64,000 nucleotides of DNA, taken from assembly GCF_001968815.1 (NCBI RefSeq), contig NZ_MIEQ01000027.1:186001-250000 (forward strand), in the 5' to 3' direction. The notes below the pieces were generated by a model, which did not search any database, was not told the origin of the DNA, and worked only from the letters and a program-made list of their open reading frames with translations. The stretch comes from Motiliproteus sp. MSK22-1. GTDB taxonomy: Bacteria > Pseudomonadota > Gammaproteobacteria > Pseudomonadales > Balneatricaceae. The position numbers and the translations under genes were made by a program. Of this stretch, positions 17,270 to 27,023 are shown piece by piece (within the stretch, counting starts at the first letter, position 1; the number at the start of each line of letters is the position of its first letter).

Positions 17270-18241
17270 ATGAATAATGCTGAGCTTAATCCAATAAAAG
17301 ACCGATCTATGGTTGAGTCTGCTGTAGTCGGGAATAAAGGTGTTCTCCGGGCTCAGCTGATCGATGGTTTCAAGCGGGATAAATTTATAATTTTTTGCTT
17401 TTCTCTTCTGCTTGTTTATCTGTTGGCAAGCTTGTTTGCCCCTGTAATTGCGCCCTTTAATCCTTATGATCTTAGTCAGGTTGATATTCTCGATGCTGAG
17501 TTACCACCTCTGTGGGAGGAAGGGGGAGATCCCCGATTCCTTCTGGGGACTGATGCTCAAGGGCGAGATATGTTCAGTACAATCCTTTACGGAACGCGAA
17601 TTTCCCTGTTGATTGGTGTAGGGGCGGTGCTGTTACAAACGCTACTGGGCGTTGCAATCGGCCTGACCGCTGGATACTTCGGTGGCAAGGTTGACAGTCT
17701 TTTAATGCGAATTGCCGATATTCAACTCAGTTTTTCGACCCTGATGGTAGCCATTATTGCAGCAGCGGTGTTTAGAGCTGCATTCGGTGAGGAACTTTAC
17801 GGTGAGCTAGCCGTGGTTATCCTGATTTTAGTTATTGGCACCGTTGAATGGCCACAGTTTGCCCGGACCGTGAGGGCATCTGTTCTGGCTGAAAAACAGA
17901 AAGAATACGTCGAAGCTGCACGAGTAATGGGGTTTGGGAGTAGTCGAATCATGTGGAGACATATTCTGCCGAATACTCTTTCACCTCTGTTGGTTATTTT
18001 TACGCTTCAGATCGCGAATGCAATCATTGCAGAGGCCTCCTTGTCGTTTCTTGGCTTGGGCATGCCGGTCAGTGAGCCATCGCTTGGCGCGCTGATCTCC
18101 AGTGGGTTCGAGTATATTTTCAGTGAGTCCTGGTGGATTGCAGTTATTCCGGGAGTCGTACTGGTTCTGCTGATTTTGGTGATCAACCTGCTAGGGGATT
18201 GGCTTCGCGATATGCTTAACCCCAAGTTTTACAGGATGTGA
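17270..18241 (+). CDS. Peptide ABC transporter permease, DppC/OppC type (second system)
   Basis: 323 residues, with an N-terminal cytoplasmic stretch of about 35 residues before helix 1. Contains LFAPVIAPFNPYD, FLLGTDAQGRDMFSTILYGTRISL, the EAA loop YVEAARVMGFGSSRIMWRHILPNTLSPL and the closing INLLGDWLRDMLNPKF. Ten bases after the first permease, with GGAG before the ATG. Its TGA overlaps the region just before the ATPase start, so translation is probably coupled. Confidence 0.93.
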   Translation: MNNAELNPIKDRSMVESAVVGNKGVLRAQLIDGFKRDKFIIFCFSLLLVYLLASLFAPVIAPFNPYDLSQVDILDAELPPLWEEGGDPRFLLGTDAQGRDMFSTILYGTRISLLIGVGAVLLQTLLGVAIGLTAGYFGGKVDSLLMRIADIQLSFSTLMVAIIAAAVFRAAFGEELYGELAVVILILVIGTVEWPQFARTVRASVLAEKQKEYVEAARVMGFGSSRIMWRHILPNTLSPLLVIFTLQIANAIIAEASLSFLGLGMPVSEPSLGALISSGFEYIFSESWWIAVIPGVVLVLLILVINLLGDWLRDMLNPKFYRM

Positions 18242-18243
18242 AC

Positions 18244-19230
18244 ATGGCGTTACTTGAAGTAAGAAATCTGGAAGTCAGCTTTCGTACCCGCGAGGGAATA
18301 ATTAAACCACTGCGTGATGTCAGCTTTACACTGAACCAAGGAGAGCGACTCGGTATCATTGGTGAAAGTGGTGCGGGTAAGTCGATACTGGCATTTGCCA
18401 TTTTAAATCTGCTGAGTCGTCCTGGGTATATTAGTGGTGGACAGGTTTTATTTGATAACCAGGACTTAGCCACTCTCAGCGAAAAAAGACTGAGAAGTAT
18501 TCGGGGTAGCAGGGTTGCTATGATATTTCAGGACCCGATGACCACTCTGAACCCTGTCATGACCATTGGCCAGCAGATGATCGAGTCTTTGCGGGCGCAT
18601 CGTAAAATCAGTCGCAAAGATGCTCGTGTTATTGCGATCCAGAAACTGAAACAGGTACAAATCCCTTCTCCTGCAACCCGAATTGATCAATATCCTCATG
18701 AGCTGTCTGGCGGTATGCGCCAGAGAGTAACTATCGCCATTGCTCTGCTGTTAGATCCGCTGTTAATTATTGCCGATGAGCCGACGACAGCATTGGATGT
18801 AACAATCCAGGCTGAGATCATCAGCTTATTGCTTGATCTCTGTGTGTCTAACAATGTGGGGCTGGTGCTGATTACTCATGATCTCTGTGTTCTGTCTCAG
18901 ATGACGCGTCGAATGATTGTTATGTATGCCGGGCGTATTGTTGAGCAGGGACCAACAAAGGAGATAATAAATGATGCTCAGCATCCTTATACACAAGGAC
19001 TGATCAATGCGTTACCGCAATTGTCGATTCCCGGAACAGAGTTAAAACAGATTCCGGGGGCGGTTCCCGGTTTGCAGCATGTTCCATCCGGTTGTGCGTT
19101 TAATCCAAGATGCGAGTTTTCCATGGATATCTGTACTCGTGTCGAACCTGGATTTACCTGTTCCGGCGGTTGTTCTGTAGCCTGTCACATGGTTGAGGAG
19201 CTGGTGAACAGTATGGGAGAAGACCTGTGA
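18244..19230 (+). CDS. Peptide ABC transporter ATPase, DppD/OppD type (second system)
   Basis: 328 residues from ATG 18244; a GTG at 18238 overlapping the permease stop is the alternative. Walker A GESGAGKS, signature LSGGMRQR, Walker [12 protein letters not shown], switch His in ITHDL. The C-terminal oligo_HPY extension (about 235-325) holds [16 protein letters not shown] and GGCSVACH. These spaced cysteines are a cluster-type motif known in peptide/nickel ATPases of this family. It overlaps the next ATPase by four bases (GTGA). Confidence 0.94.
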   Translation: MALLEVRNLEVSFRTREGIIKPLRDVSFTLNQGERLGIIGESGAGKSILAFAILNLLSRPGYISGGQVLFDNQDLATLSEKRLRSIRGSRVAMIFQDPMTTLNPVMTIGQQMIESLRAHRKISRKDARVIAIQKLKQVQIPSPATRIDQYPHELSGGMRQRVTIAIALLLDPLLIIADEPTTALDVTIQAEIISLLLDLCVSNNVGLVLITHDLCVLSQMTRRMIVMYAGRIVEQGPTKEIINDAQHPYTQGLINALPQLSIPGTELKQIPGAVPGLQHVPSGCAFNPRCEFSMDICTRVEPGFTCSGGCSVACHMVEELVNSMGEDL

Positions 19231-20330
19231 AGGATAGGCAGGAACTACCGGTAATCGATGATCAAGAGGTGTTGTCGAACACTGGTCAATCTCTGGGTAA
19301 AAAGATCCCGCTTGTCTCAGATACCCTTCCTTTGTTACAGGTTAAAGAGCTGAAGAAAAACTTCGACTTATCCGGGGATTTGCTTGATCAGTTCAGATTT
19401 CGTGGTGGAAGAATCATTCGCCATAAACGTTATATTCATGCGGTTAATGATGTCAGTCTGGAGGTGATGCCAGGCGAAGCCCTTTGTGTTGTTGGGGAGA
19501 GTGGCTGCGGCAAGTCTACCGTTGCGCGATTGGTGATGGGGCTGCTGCGTCCCACCCGGGGCAGCATTTACTATCGGGGACAGCGGATTGACAAGCTTTC
19601 TGAGAAGGCTTTACTGCCGTATCGCAAGAAAATGCAAATGATCTTTCAAAATCCCTATGCGTCACTGAATCCGAGAATGACCATTGATCAGGCGTTGCTA
19701 GAACCGATTCGGTTTCACAACCCTGATATGACGGAAGGGGAGCTTAGAGAGCGAAAATCAGAAGTGATTAAATCCGTCGGCATGGATCCCTCATGGGGGA
19801 ATCGTTATCCCCATGAATTTTCCGGAGGTCAAAGGCAACGGATTTCAATAGCGCGTGCGCTTATGGTGGACCCTGAGTTTATCGTTGCAGACGAACCGCT
19901 TTCTGCTCTTGATGTGTCGATACAGGCTCAGGTGCTGAACTTGCTTAGAAAAGCGCAACAACAACGAGGCCTGACTTATTTGTTTATTACTCACGACCTG
20001 GCGGTGGTGGAGCATTTTGGTTCTCGGGTTGCCGTTATGTATCTGGGCACAGTCTGTGAGGTTGCTGCGACAAAAACACTGTTTTCAACCCCTAAACACC
20101 CCTACACACAAGCACTGCTAAGCTCAGTGCCCAGACTCTGGGATGATCAGCCAAGACATATTTCTCTGCCAGGGGAGGTTCCCACTCAAATTGGTCAACC
20201 TAAAGGCTGCGTATTTCAGGGGCGCTGTCCGCATGCGAATGATCGCTGTCGCCGTTATTCACCTCAGCTTAATGCTCAGAGTGATGGCAGTTTGGTCGCC
20301 TGTCATGGCATTGAGGAGGGACGGATCTGA
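19227..20330 (+). CDS. Peptide ABC transporter ATPase, DppF/OppF type (second system)
   Basis: 367 residues from a GTG that overlaps the preceding stop. An unusual polar N-terminal extension of about 35 residues precedes the domain. Walker A GESGCGKS, signature FSGGQRQR, Walker [12 protein letters not shown], switch ITHDL. The C-terminal oligo_HPY extension carries [17 protein letters not shown] and VACH. It pairs with the upstream ATPase to form the heterodimeric motor. A 124-base gap follows before the carboxypeptidase gene. Confidence 0.93.
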   Translation: MKDRQELPVIDDQEVLSNTGQSLGKKIPLVSDTLPLLQVKELKKNFDLSGDLLDQFRFRGGRIIRHKRYIHAVNDVSLEVMPGEALCVVGESGCGKSTVARLVMGLLRPTRGSIYYRGQRIDKLSEKALLPYRKKMQMIFQNPYASLNPRMTIDQALLEPIRFHNPDMTEGELRERKSEVIKSVGMDPSWGNRYPHEFSGGQRQRISIARALMVDPEFIVADEPLSALDVSIQAQVLNLLRKAQQQRGLTYLFITHDLAVVEHFGSRVAVMYLGTVCEVAATKTLFSTPKHPYTQALLSSVPRLWDDQPRHISLPGEVPTQIGQPKGCVFQGRCPHANDRCRRYSPQLNAQSDGSLVACHGIEEGRI

Positions 20331-20454
20331 ACATTGATTTTGACTGGGAATAACAAAAAGAGTGCATGGATTCAGATTACTTTGCTGCTTTTGGCAGGGA
20401 TATAGACATAAATAGAGAGCCTTCAACGGTAGGCAAAATATTAAGGATATTTTA

Positions 20455-21597
20455 ATGATCACCATCAACCAGAACTTCGACTCCGGCAATATTGAAATTA
20501 TTGACCTTCAGAACCCTGAGAATATACAGCTGAATATTCGTAGAGATCGGGATTCTGAATTTTTCCAATGGTTTCACTTTCGTTTGCTTGGTGCTAAAGG
20601 GCAATCCTGCCGGATGCGTTTAATGAACGCATCTGAAGCTGCCTTTCCTGGTGGGTGGGAAAACTACCATGCTGTGGCCTCTTATGACCGGCAGGAATGG
20701 TTCCGAGTCGAGAGTCATTATGATGGCAAGGAGCTGGTTATTGAGCACCAGCCTGAAGTTGATAGTATTTATTATGCCTATTTTGCTCCTTATAGCTGGG
20801 AACGCCATCAGGACTTGGTGAGCTGGACTCAGCAGTCTCCGCTATGTCAGTTGCATAGTCTCGGCAGAACCCTGGATGGTCACGATGTTGATTTGCTGAA
20901 AATAAGTGAAGAGCAGGGAGCAGAGCAGTCTGAAAAGAGAAAAATCTGGATTACTGCCCGTCAGCATCCTGGTGAAAGCATGGCTGAGTGGTTTATGGAA
21001 GGCGTTATTGGACGGCTATTGGATCCTGCTGATCCTGTCGCTCGTTTATTATTGCAGAATGCAGACTTCTACCTGGTGCCGAATATGAACCCTGATGGCA
21101 GTATCCGGGGCCATCTTAGAACGAATGCCATAGGAGTTAATCTGAATCGCGAATGGCATGCACCGAGTCTTGAACGTAGTCCGGAAGTCTTTTGTGTGAT
21201 GGAGAAGATGATTCAAACAGGTGTGGATCTATTCCTTGATGTCCATGGTGATGAAGCACTGCCTTACAACTTTGTCGCCGGCTGTGAAGCGAATCCTGGC
21301 TACAGTCAACGGATTTCTTCTCTTGAAGAGATGTTTAAAAGTCATTACATGCTGGCAAGTCCTGACTTTCAGGTAGAGCAGGGATACGGTAAAAGTAAAT
21401 TTGGAGAAGAAACCTTGACTCTGGCCTGCAATCAGGTGGGACAACGTTTTGATTGTCTGTCCTTCACTATTGAAATGCCTTTTAAAGACAATGCAGATCA
21501 TCCTGACCCGGTTCAGGGATGGTCGCCTGAGCGAAGTCAAAAACTGGGTGAGGCTGTTCTGCAGCCCATTCTTGCGGTAATCGATCAGGTGCGATGA
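20455..21597 (+). CDS. M14 zinc carboxypeptidase of the cytosolic (CCP/Nna1-like) type
   Basis: 380 residues, no signal peptide, so cytoplasmic. The first 120 or so residues form the beta-sandwich N-domain of CCP-type carboxypeptidases (starts with INQNFDSGNIEI). The M14 domain has the zinc motif HPGES (His and Glu ligands, near residue 170), NPDGSIRGHLRTNAIGVNLNREW, the third ligand in DVHGDE (near residue 263), and catalytic Glu in FTIEMPF (near 340). AAGGATATTTTAATG gives a good ribosome site. Next to two peptide importers it most likely trims imported peptides from the C-terminus; some bacterial relatives remove glutamate tails. The role is inferred. Confidence 0.9.
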   Translation: MITINQNFDSGNIEIIDLQNPENIQLNIRRDRDSEFFQWFHFRLLGAKGQSCRMRLMNASEAAFPGGWENYHAVASYDRQEWFRVESHYDGKELVIEHQPEVDSIYYAYFAPYSWERHQDLVSWTQQSPLCQLHSLGRTLDGHDVDLLKISEEQGAEQSEKRKIWITARQHPGESMAEWFMEGVIGRLLDPADPVARLLLQNADFYLVPNMNPDGSIRGHLRTNAIGVNLNREWHAPSLERSPEVFCVMEKMIQTGVDLFLDVHGDEALPYNFVAGCEANPGYSQRISSLEEMFKSHYMLASPDFQVEQGYGKSKFGEETLTLACNQVGQRFDCLSFTIEMPFKDNADHPDPVQGWSPERSQKLGEAVLQPILAVIDQVR

Positions 21598-21746
21598 GCA
21601 GCCTTATGGTGGATGTTCCAGTGCAAAGAGAAGGCTCATTTCCCCGGATTATCAGCCTTGGGCCTTTCTTCGATCTTGTAGGTGAAAAAGATGATTGTTT
21701 TCAGCTGCTTAAATAGTTCGTTGAGATCTTCCAAAGAGGCTGCCTG

Positions 21747-22679
21747 ATGGAGATACGTTGGTTGGAGGATTTTCGTGCGCTTGCGCGCACCCGCCATTTC
21801 TCCAGGGCAGCTGATGAGCAGAACATTACTCAACCGACCTTCAGCCGTCGCATAAAAATGTTGGAGGAGGAGATGGGAGTGATGCTGATTGATCGGGAAA
21901 CGCTTCCTCTATCCCTGACACCTGCGGGAAAATTGTTTCTTGAGGCTTCAGAAAAAATTACACGGTTACTGAAAGAAACCAAAGATGGTTGTTTGGAGCT
22001 GGAACGTGCTGAAGCTGAAAAGCTGCGTTTTGCTACTAATCAAACATTGTATTTGAGTTTTTTTCAGGGCTGGCTGGATTCTCTGGAAACAGATATTGAG
22101 CTTGGCGTTAATCTTAAGGCTACGTCCTGGGTCGGACGACAGTTGATCCAGGCGCTGGAGCATGGAGAGTGTGACCTTATTTTATGTTATTGGTCACCTG
22201 TGATTGATTTCCTGCAGCCGCTTGAAACATATGAATACCAGCACCTGGTACTGGCAAGTGAAACCCTGATGCCAGTCACTGCACTCGATCGCAGTGGTGA
22301 GCCGAAATTCTTGCTACCCGGTTCAAAGAAGACTCCTTTACCTTACATCAACTACAACGATCAGACTTTTATACGCCAGGTTTTGGAGAGCCATTTTCGC
22401 AAAAATACGCTGCAAATGCCGAATCTCCTGAATATTAATGAAAATTCCCAGGCAATCAGTGTTAAAGCGATGATTGCTCAGGGTTATGGAGTCGGTTGGC
22501 TACCTTCCCGCTTACTGTCCAGTGGAGGAGATCAAGGATTGGTAGCTGCGGGAGATGAATCCTGGCAATTCCCGCTGCAGATCCGACTTTACCGATCCAG
22601 AAATAACAGCCATAGCAAAATGGCGGAGCTTTGGACGCAGGTTGAAAAGAGTGTAAAACAGCAAACTGTTAGCTTGTGA
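21747..22679 (+). CDS. LysR-family regulator, HypT/YjiE-like
   Basis: 310 residues. The N-terminal HTH reads WLEDFRALARTRHFSRAADE, then NITQPTFSRRIKMLEEEMG and LIDRETLPLSLTPAG. This start, the FSRAA and QPTFSRRI segments and the short, divergent effector domain resemble E. coli HypT (YjiE). HypT senses hypochlorite by methionine oxidation, but here the setting between a carboxypeptidase and a prolidase points to control of peptide use. GAGGC precedes the ATG. Same strand as its neighbours; not clearly in an operon (149 bases before it). Confidence 0.88.
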   Translation: MEIRWLEDFRALARTRHFSRAADEQNITQPTFSRRIKMLEEEMGVMLIDRETLPLSLTPAGKLFLEASEKITRLLKETKDGCLELERAEAEKLRFATNQTLYLSFFQGWLDSLETDIELGVNLKATSWVGRQLIQALEHGECDLILCYWSPVIDFLQPLETYEYQHLVLASETLMPVTALDRSGEPKFLLPGSKKTPLPYINYNDQTFIRQVLESHFRKNTLQMPNLLNINENSQAISVKAMIAQGYGVGWLPSRLLSSGGDQGLVAAGDESWQFPLQIRLYRSRNNSHSKMAELWTQVEKSVKQQTVSL

Positions 22680-22807
22680 CTGCTTTGGTGATGCGGATTC
22701 TATCCCCTTGAGCTCGTGCTCTGGATCGACTGTTTCTGATAGGTCATCGCCGACTGCGGTTAATGGTGAATCGCTTTTTATTAAACAGCAATGAATGGAA
22801 TATACTG

Positions 22808-24199
22808 ATGTTGAGTTCAATGCAGTCAATAGAATCGCTTTATTGCGATCATATATATCAATTGCAATCCCGCTATGATCGATTGCTGGATGAGCAGGGA
22901 TATGATGGACTATTAATCCATGCTGGCAGTACTCAAAGCTATTATTTGGATGACAATCACCGTCCGTTCAAGACCAATCCGCATCTGCTCGCCTGGGCAC
23001 CCTTAACTCATCATCCAGAGTGTTGCTTGTTGATCAGGCCTGGCTATGCCCCCAGGTTGTTCTATTACAATCCTACAGACTTCTGGTATAAGCCAGCGGG
23101 AGCCCCTGACGGATTCTGGACCAAGTATTTTGATATTGAAATAATGGACAAGCCTGATCAGGTGAGTCGGGGGCTGGAAGGGAATAAGAACATTGCTTTT
23201 TTTGGGGAACGTGCTGATCTGGCAGAAAAATGGGGTCTGACGGATATCAACCCCAAGCCGCTGTTATCGGCACTGCATTGGTATCGTGCATGCAAAACAG
23301 ATTATGAAGTTGAATGCTTACGTCGAGCCAACGATATTGCTGCCAAAGGGCATCTCTTAGCGGAAAGAACTTTTCGTAATGGAGCGAGTGAATTTGAGAT
23401 TCAAATGGCCTACCTGAGCGCTACCCGCCAACGAGAGTCCGAACTCCCTTACGGTAATATTGTGGCGCTTAATGAAAATGCCTCAGTGTTGCATTATCAG
23501 TACTATCAGTGCCTGAAACCAGACCTGTGCCATTCATTTCTTATTGACGCCGGGGCTGCTTACAACGGCTATGCTTCCGACGTGACTCGTACCTATTGCC
23601 AGGATATCGAGATGTTAGGGAAAGATGATTCCGGAGCCCGTAATCTCGATTTACATGAAAGTGTGTTTTCAGCGCTAATCGATGCGTTGGATTCTGCTCA
23701 ACAACGGCTTATCGGATCGATAAAACCGGGTCAAAGCTTTATCAAACTTCACCAGCAAATGTGCCTGGATATTGGAGCCATACTACAACAGCATAAATTG
23801 GTGAATGCGAGTGCGGAGGCCCAGCTGCATCAGGGTATTCTCAGAGCTTTCTTTCCTCATGGTTTAGGTCATTTACTGGGCCTTCAGGTGCATGATGTCG
23901 GTGGACTTCAGGCGGATGCTAATGGAACCCCCGCTTTGGCTCCTGACGATTATCCCTTTTTGCGTCTTACGCGAACACTGGAGACCGGAATGGTATTCAC
24001 CATCGAGCCGGGAATCTACCTGATTGATTCGTTGCTGGCTGAGTTAAAGGCTGGCAGTGCTGCATCCGCGGTGAATTGGAGTATGGTTGATAGTTTGCGC
24101 CCCTTTGGTGGGATACGAATTGAAGACAATATTCACCTGACGGCGTCTGGATGTGAAAATCTTACACGAAATTCACTGGCAGCACTGGGAAAAGTCTAG
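22808..24199 (+). CDS. pepQ: Xaa-Pro dipeptidase (prolidase) PepQ
   Basis: 463 residues from ATG 22808 (ATG 22820 is also possible). Cleaves dipeptides with C-terminal proline in the cytosol. It matches E. coli PepQ along its length: YCDHIYQLQSRYDRLL, the LLIHAG strand, NPHLLAWAPLT, then the pita-bread metallopeptidase domain from about residue 165. Metal ligands are visible in LIDAGAAYNGYASDVTRT (two Asp), PHGLGHLLGLQVHD (His), FTIEPGIY (Glu) and GGIRIEDN (Glu). Completes the peptide-use group. Convergent with the acyltransferase gene ten bases away. Confidence 0.95.
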   Translation: MLSSMQSIESLYCDHIYQLQSRYDRLLDEQGYDGLLIHAGSTQSYYLDDNHRPFKTNPHLLAWAPLTHHPECCLLIRPGYAPRLFYYNPTDFWYKPAGAPDGFWTKYFDIEIMDKPDQVSRGLEGNKNIAFFGERADLAEKWGLTDINPKPLLSALHWYRACKTDYEVECLRRANDIAAKGHLLAERTFRNGASEFEIQMAYLSATRQRESELPYGNIVALNENASVLHYQYYQCLKPDLCHSFLIDAGAAYNGYASDVTRTYCQDIEMLGKDDSGARNLDLHESVFSALIDALDSAQQRLIGSIKPGQSFIKLHQQMCLDIGAILQQHKLVNASAEAQLHQGILRAFFPHGLGHLLGLQVHDVGGLQADANGTPALAPDDYPFLRLTRTLETGMVFTIEPGIYLIDSLLAELKAGSAASAVNWSMVDSLRPFGGIRIEDNIHLTASGCENLTRNSLAALGKV

Positions 24200-24209
24200 A
24201 TTCGCCGCG

Positions 24210-24827
24210 CTATCCAGCGTTGCGTTTTTTTCTGAATTGGATGGCGCCCGCATCCTTGGGATTTAACCCGACCTTGTCTGCATAGAATTCTCTTATAGTT
24301 GTTAAATCCCTATCCAGGTCTCCACTGAGTTCTATCAAGGGGCCTATACCAAGCCTCTTGGTCGGGAAGTCTATATAGCCTAAGGCAACAGGGACTTTTG
24401 CAGCAAGTGCGAGGTGGTAGAAGCCTGATTTCCAGTAATCTCGGTAACTTCGGGTTCCCTCCGGCGTTATAACGATTGCCAGCTGATCCTGCTGTTGGTA
24501 GCGAAGAGCAAGTTGGTCGATAAAACCGGTGCTTATTCTTCGATTCACAGGAATGCCACCCATAGCCCGCATTAAAGGACCCAGAGGCCACCAGAACAAA
24601 GAGTCTTTGGCAACCCAGTGAAATCGTAAATTGAGTGCTCCCTTTGCAAGCATCGCCAAAATGAAATCCCAATTACTGGTATGAGGGTAGCCGATAAGTA
24701 TGTACTTAGGGGCCGCGGGTACTTGTTTATCCACTTGCCAGCCAAATAGCTTCAACAGCAGTCTGCAGGTTATTCTCGCCATAAAACGTAAAACCATTAC
24801 CTCAGGATTAGAAACACTATACGTCAA
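24210..24827 (-). CDS. PlsC-like 1-acyl-glycerol-3-phosphate acyltransferase family protein
   Basis: 205 residues. The acyltransferase motifs are present: block I HTSNWD (HX4D, about residue 50), block II around MGGIPVNR, block III PEGTRS and a VPVALGYID strand for block IV. An N-terminal hydrophobic helix (RFMARITCRLLLKLFGW) may attach it to the membrane. It is shorter than PlsC itself and resembles the small 1-acyltransferases found beside lipid-metabolism genes in marine gammaproteobacteria. Acceptor unknown. Confidence 0.85.
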   Translation of the reverse strand: MTYSVSNPEVMVLRFMARITCRLLLKLFGWQVDKQVPAAPKYILIGYPHTSNWDFILAMLAKGALNLRFHWVAKDSLFWWPLGPLMRAMGGIPVNRRISTGFIDQLALRYQQQDQLAIVITPEGTRSYRDYWKSGFYHLALAAKVPVALGYIDFPTKRLGIGPLIELSGDLDRDLTTIREFYADKVGLNPKDAGAIQFRKKRNAG

Positions 24828-25075
24828 AAGCGGAGTTTATCATTGATGGGCAATCAGGGCGCTGCATCGAAGAGTCTGTTATAAGGCTGAGAGTATCAAT
24901 TTACTAATAAGTGAGTTGGTTTGCAGCCGCGGTTATTGTTCCGGAGAGTTTGCTTTCCCTGACTACAGACACCAATCTAAAGATAACAGGTAATTTGCGA
25001 CAGCGCTTTGTCCATCGCTACTTTATCTGTCATCATTGTTGTGTATTGCTTTGTTGTAATAGGGTGGGAGAACAA

Positions 25076-25861
25076 GTGCGAATAGAGGTTCTGGGGTGCA
25101 GCGGTGGAATCGGTGCAGGTCTAAAGACTACCTGTATCAAGATCAATGACTCTATTTTAATTGACGCTGGCACCGGACTGGAGTTGCTGTCGACTGAAGC
25201 GATGCTAAAACTCCGGCATATCTTTTTTACTCATGCGCACTTAGATCATATTTGTTGCCTTCCTTTAATGTTGCCAACTATTTATGATCGATTAAAACAA
25301 CCATTGCATATACATGCCAGTGATACTGTCATAAGCGCTTTGCGAGACTGTATTTTTAATTGGACTGTATGGCCAGATTATACTCAACTCCCCGACCAAG
25401 CGGGTTCGTTGCTCCGCTTCCGGGAAATGCCAATAGATAGCACCATTTCTCTGGAGGGACTTTTAATAACAGCATTGGCAGTAAACCATCCCACTCCAAC
25501 TCAAGGGTATTTGATTGAAAGCTCCGAGGGAGCCTTCGCATTTAGTGGAGATACAGCATCCACGCCTGAATTCCTTTCCCGGCTTTATTCTGTCAAGCGA
25601 CTGATGCATCTCGCCGTTGATGTATCGTTTCCCAGTGAGCAGAAATCAATAGCGAAGGCCAGTGGTCACTATACACCAGCCAGCCTAAAGGCAGATCTTG
25701 ATCGTTGGCCTGAAGGTTGCCCCAAACCCTCGCTGCATATCACCCACCTTAAGCCTGGTTATGAAGACAGAGTCATGGAGCAGTGTCAGCAGCTACTGAG
25801 TGATTGGAACGTTTTGCGTTTACGTAGCGGGGATCAGTTAACATTTGAATCAGATGACTGA
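25076..25861 (+). CDS. Metallo-beta-lactamase-fold hydrolase, class II cyclic-nucleotide phosphodiesterase/RNase Z-like
   Basis: 261 residues from a GTG at 25076 with GGGAG five bases upstream; longer upstream reading gives an unlikely Cys-rich leader. The fold is clear: IEVLGCSGGIG at the N-terminus, IDAGTG strand, FTHAHLDH zinc motif (about residue 60-67), a His in VNHPTPTQGYLIE, AFSGDTAS (metal-bridging Asp) and LHITHLKP (final His). This pattern fits cAMP phosphodiesterase class II and similar enzymes. Convergent with epmB. The substrate is inferred. Confidence 0.82.
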   Translation: MRIEVLGCSGGIGAGLKTTCIKINDSILIDAGTGLELLSTEAMLKLRHIFFTHAHLDHICCLPLMLPTIYDRLKQPLHIHASDTVISALRDCIFNWTVWPDYTQLPDQAGSLLRFREMPIDSTISLEGLLITALAVNHPTPTQGYLIESSEGAFAFSGDTASTPEFLSRLYSVKRLMHLAVDVSFPSEQKSIAKASGHYTPASLKADLDRWPEGCPKPSLHITHLKPGYEDRVMEQCQQLLSDWNVLRLRSGDQLTFESDD

Positions 25862-25875
25862 CTCGCTAACGCTTT

Positions 25876-26904
25876 CTAGCACTCTTTCCCCAGTATTGGC
25901 ATTAGCGGTACCTTAGCTGTCGCTCCGGCCTGTTCCCTGACCAGTTTTGGCACCAGGTAACCCGGTAACCGATCACAAAGACTCCCAGCCAAATATCTAG
26001 CTGTGTTTTCATCAACGTTGAAGTGACTGGCACCTGCGACTGGGTCCAACAGATGCAGATAGTAAGGCAATAACCCAATTTCAAATAATTTTTCGCTCAG
26101 CATGGCAAGTGTGTCGCTATGGTCATTGATATCCTTAAGTAACACACTTTGGTTCAGCAGGGTCACTCCTGCCTGCTTAAGCTTACTTATTGCTGATGCC
26201 AATTCTGTATCAATTTCGTTAGGGTGATTAATATGAGTCACTATGACCGTTTGAAGATTGCTTTGTCCTATCGCCTCAATCAGGGCAGAGTTAACCCGTT
26301 GTGGAATAACTACAGGTAAGCGGGTATGTATGCGTAAACGCTTAAGGTGAGGAATTGCTCCCAGGTCTTGGAACATCTTGTTCAACCGCTTGTCATTGGC
26401 TGCTAACGGATCTCCGCCACTCAGGATCACTTCACTGATGCTGTGGTCCCGATTCAGATAGTCTAGCGCTTGTTGCCACTCTTCAGTTCCCAGTTGATTA
26501 TCGGAGTATGGAAAGTGTCGCCGGAAACAGTAACGGCAGTTTATTGCACAGCCCCCACTGATAATGAGCAGTACTCGTCCGTGGTATTTGTGAATAATAC
26601 CGGGCTGATGGTTGGTTGACTCCTCGCCCAGTGGATCTATTACATAACCGGGCACAGGCTGGGTTTCCGCCAATAGTGGCAAGACCTGCAATAGTAGCGG
26701 GTCTTTAATATTTCCGGGTTCCATCCGGTCCAAGTAGGGCTCGGGTACGCGAAGAGCAAAGCTTTTTGATGCCAGTATTGCGGGTGGTAAAAGCTCGGAA
26801 GGCAGCTTCAAACGCTCAAAAAACTCTTTTGGATCGGTAATCGCGTTTGTTAATTGATGTTGCCAGCTCATTTCATTGATCAGCTTTAGTGACTTGGTCT
26901 GCAC
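25876..26904 (-). CDS. epmB: EF-P beta-lysylation protein EpmB (lysine 2,3-aminomutase-like)
   Basis: 342 residues. Radical-SAM enzyme that converts (S)-alpha-lysine to (R)-beta-lysine for modification of elongation factor P. The cluster motif CAINCRYCFRR (CX3CX2C) lies near residue 120, with the SGGDPL segment near 160 and the PLP-lysine region (lysine in AKVPLMP near the C-terminus). The short N-terminal tail and lack of the C-terminal extension of clostridial KAM match EpmB. It is divergent from efp, 119 bases away, with epmA just beyond, so the whole pathway is together. Confidence 0.95.
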   Translation of the reverse strand: MQTKSLKLINEMSWQHQLTNAITDPKEFFERLKLPSELLPPAILASKSFALRVPEPYLDRMEPGNIKDPLLLQVLPLLAETQPVPGYVIDPLGEESTNHQPGIIHKYHGRVLLIISGGCAINCRYCFRRHFPYSDNQLGTEEWQQALDYLNRDHSISEVILSGGDPLAANDKRLNKMFQDLGAIPHLKRLRIHTRLPVVIPQRVNSALIEAIGQSNLQTVIVTHINHPNEIDTELASAISKLKQAGVTLLNQSVLLKDINDHSDTLAMLSEKLFEIGLLPYYLHLLDPVAGASHFNVDENTARYLAGSLCDRLPGYLVPKLVREQAGATAKVPLMPILGKEC

Positions 26905-27023
26905 AGCGGCCCTCGTTCAGGGTATGATTAGCCTTTTCCCTTATGGATGTTGCGGTAAATGGATCATTCGATCACAATTGGCACCATCCTTTCGGGGTCC
27001 GACAGTTTATTTAGTGAGGAAAC

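Noticed and set aside
24911-25075. Longer N-terminus for the metallo-beta-lactamase-fold protein
   Set aside because: The added 55 residues are Cys/His-rich and unlike the family, while GGGAG before the GTG at 25076 gives a standard start.
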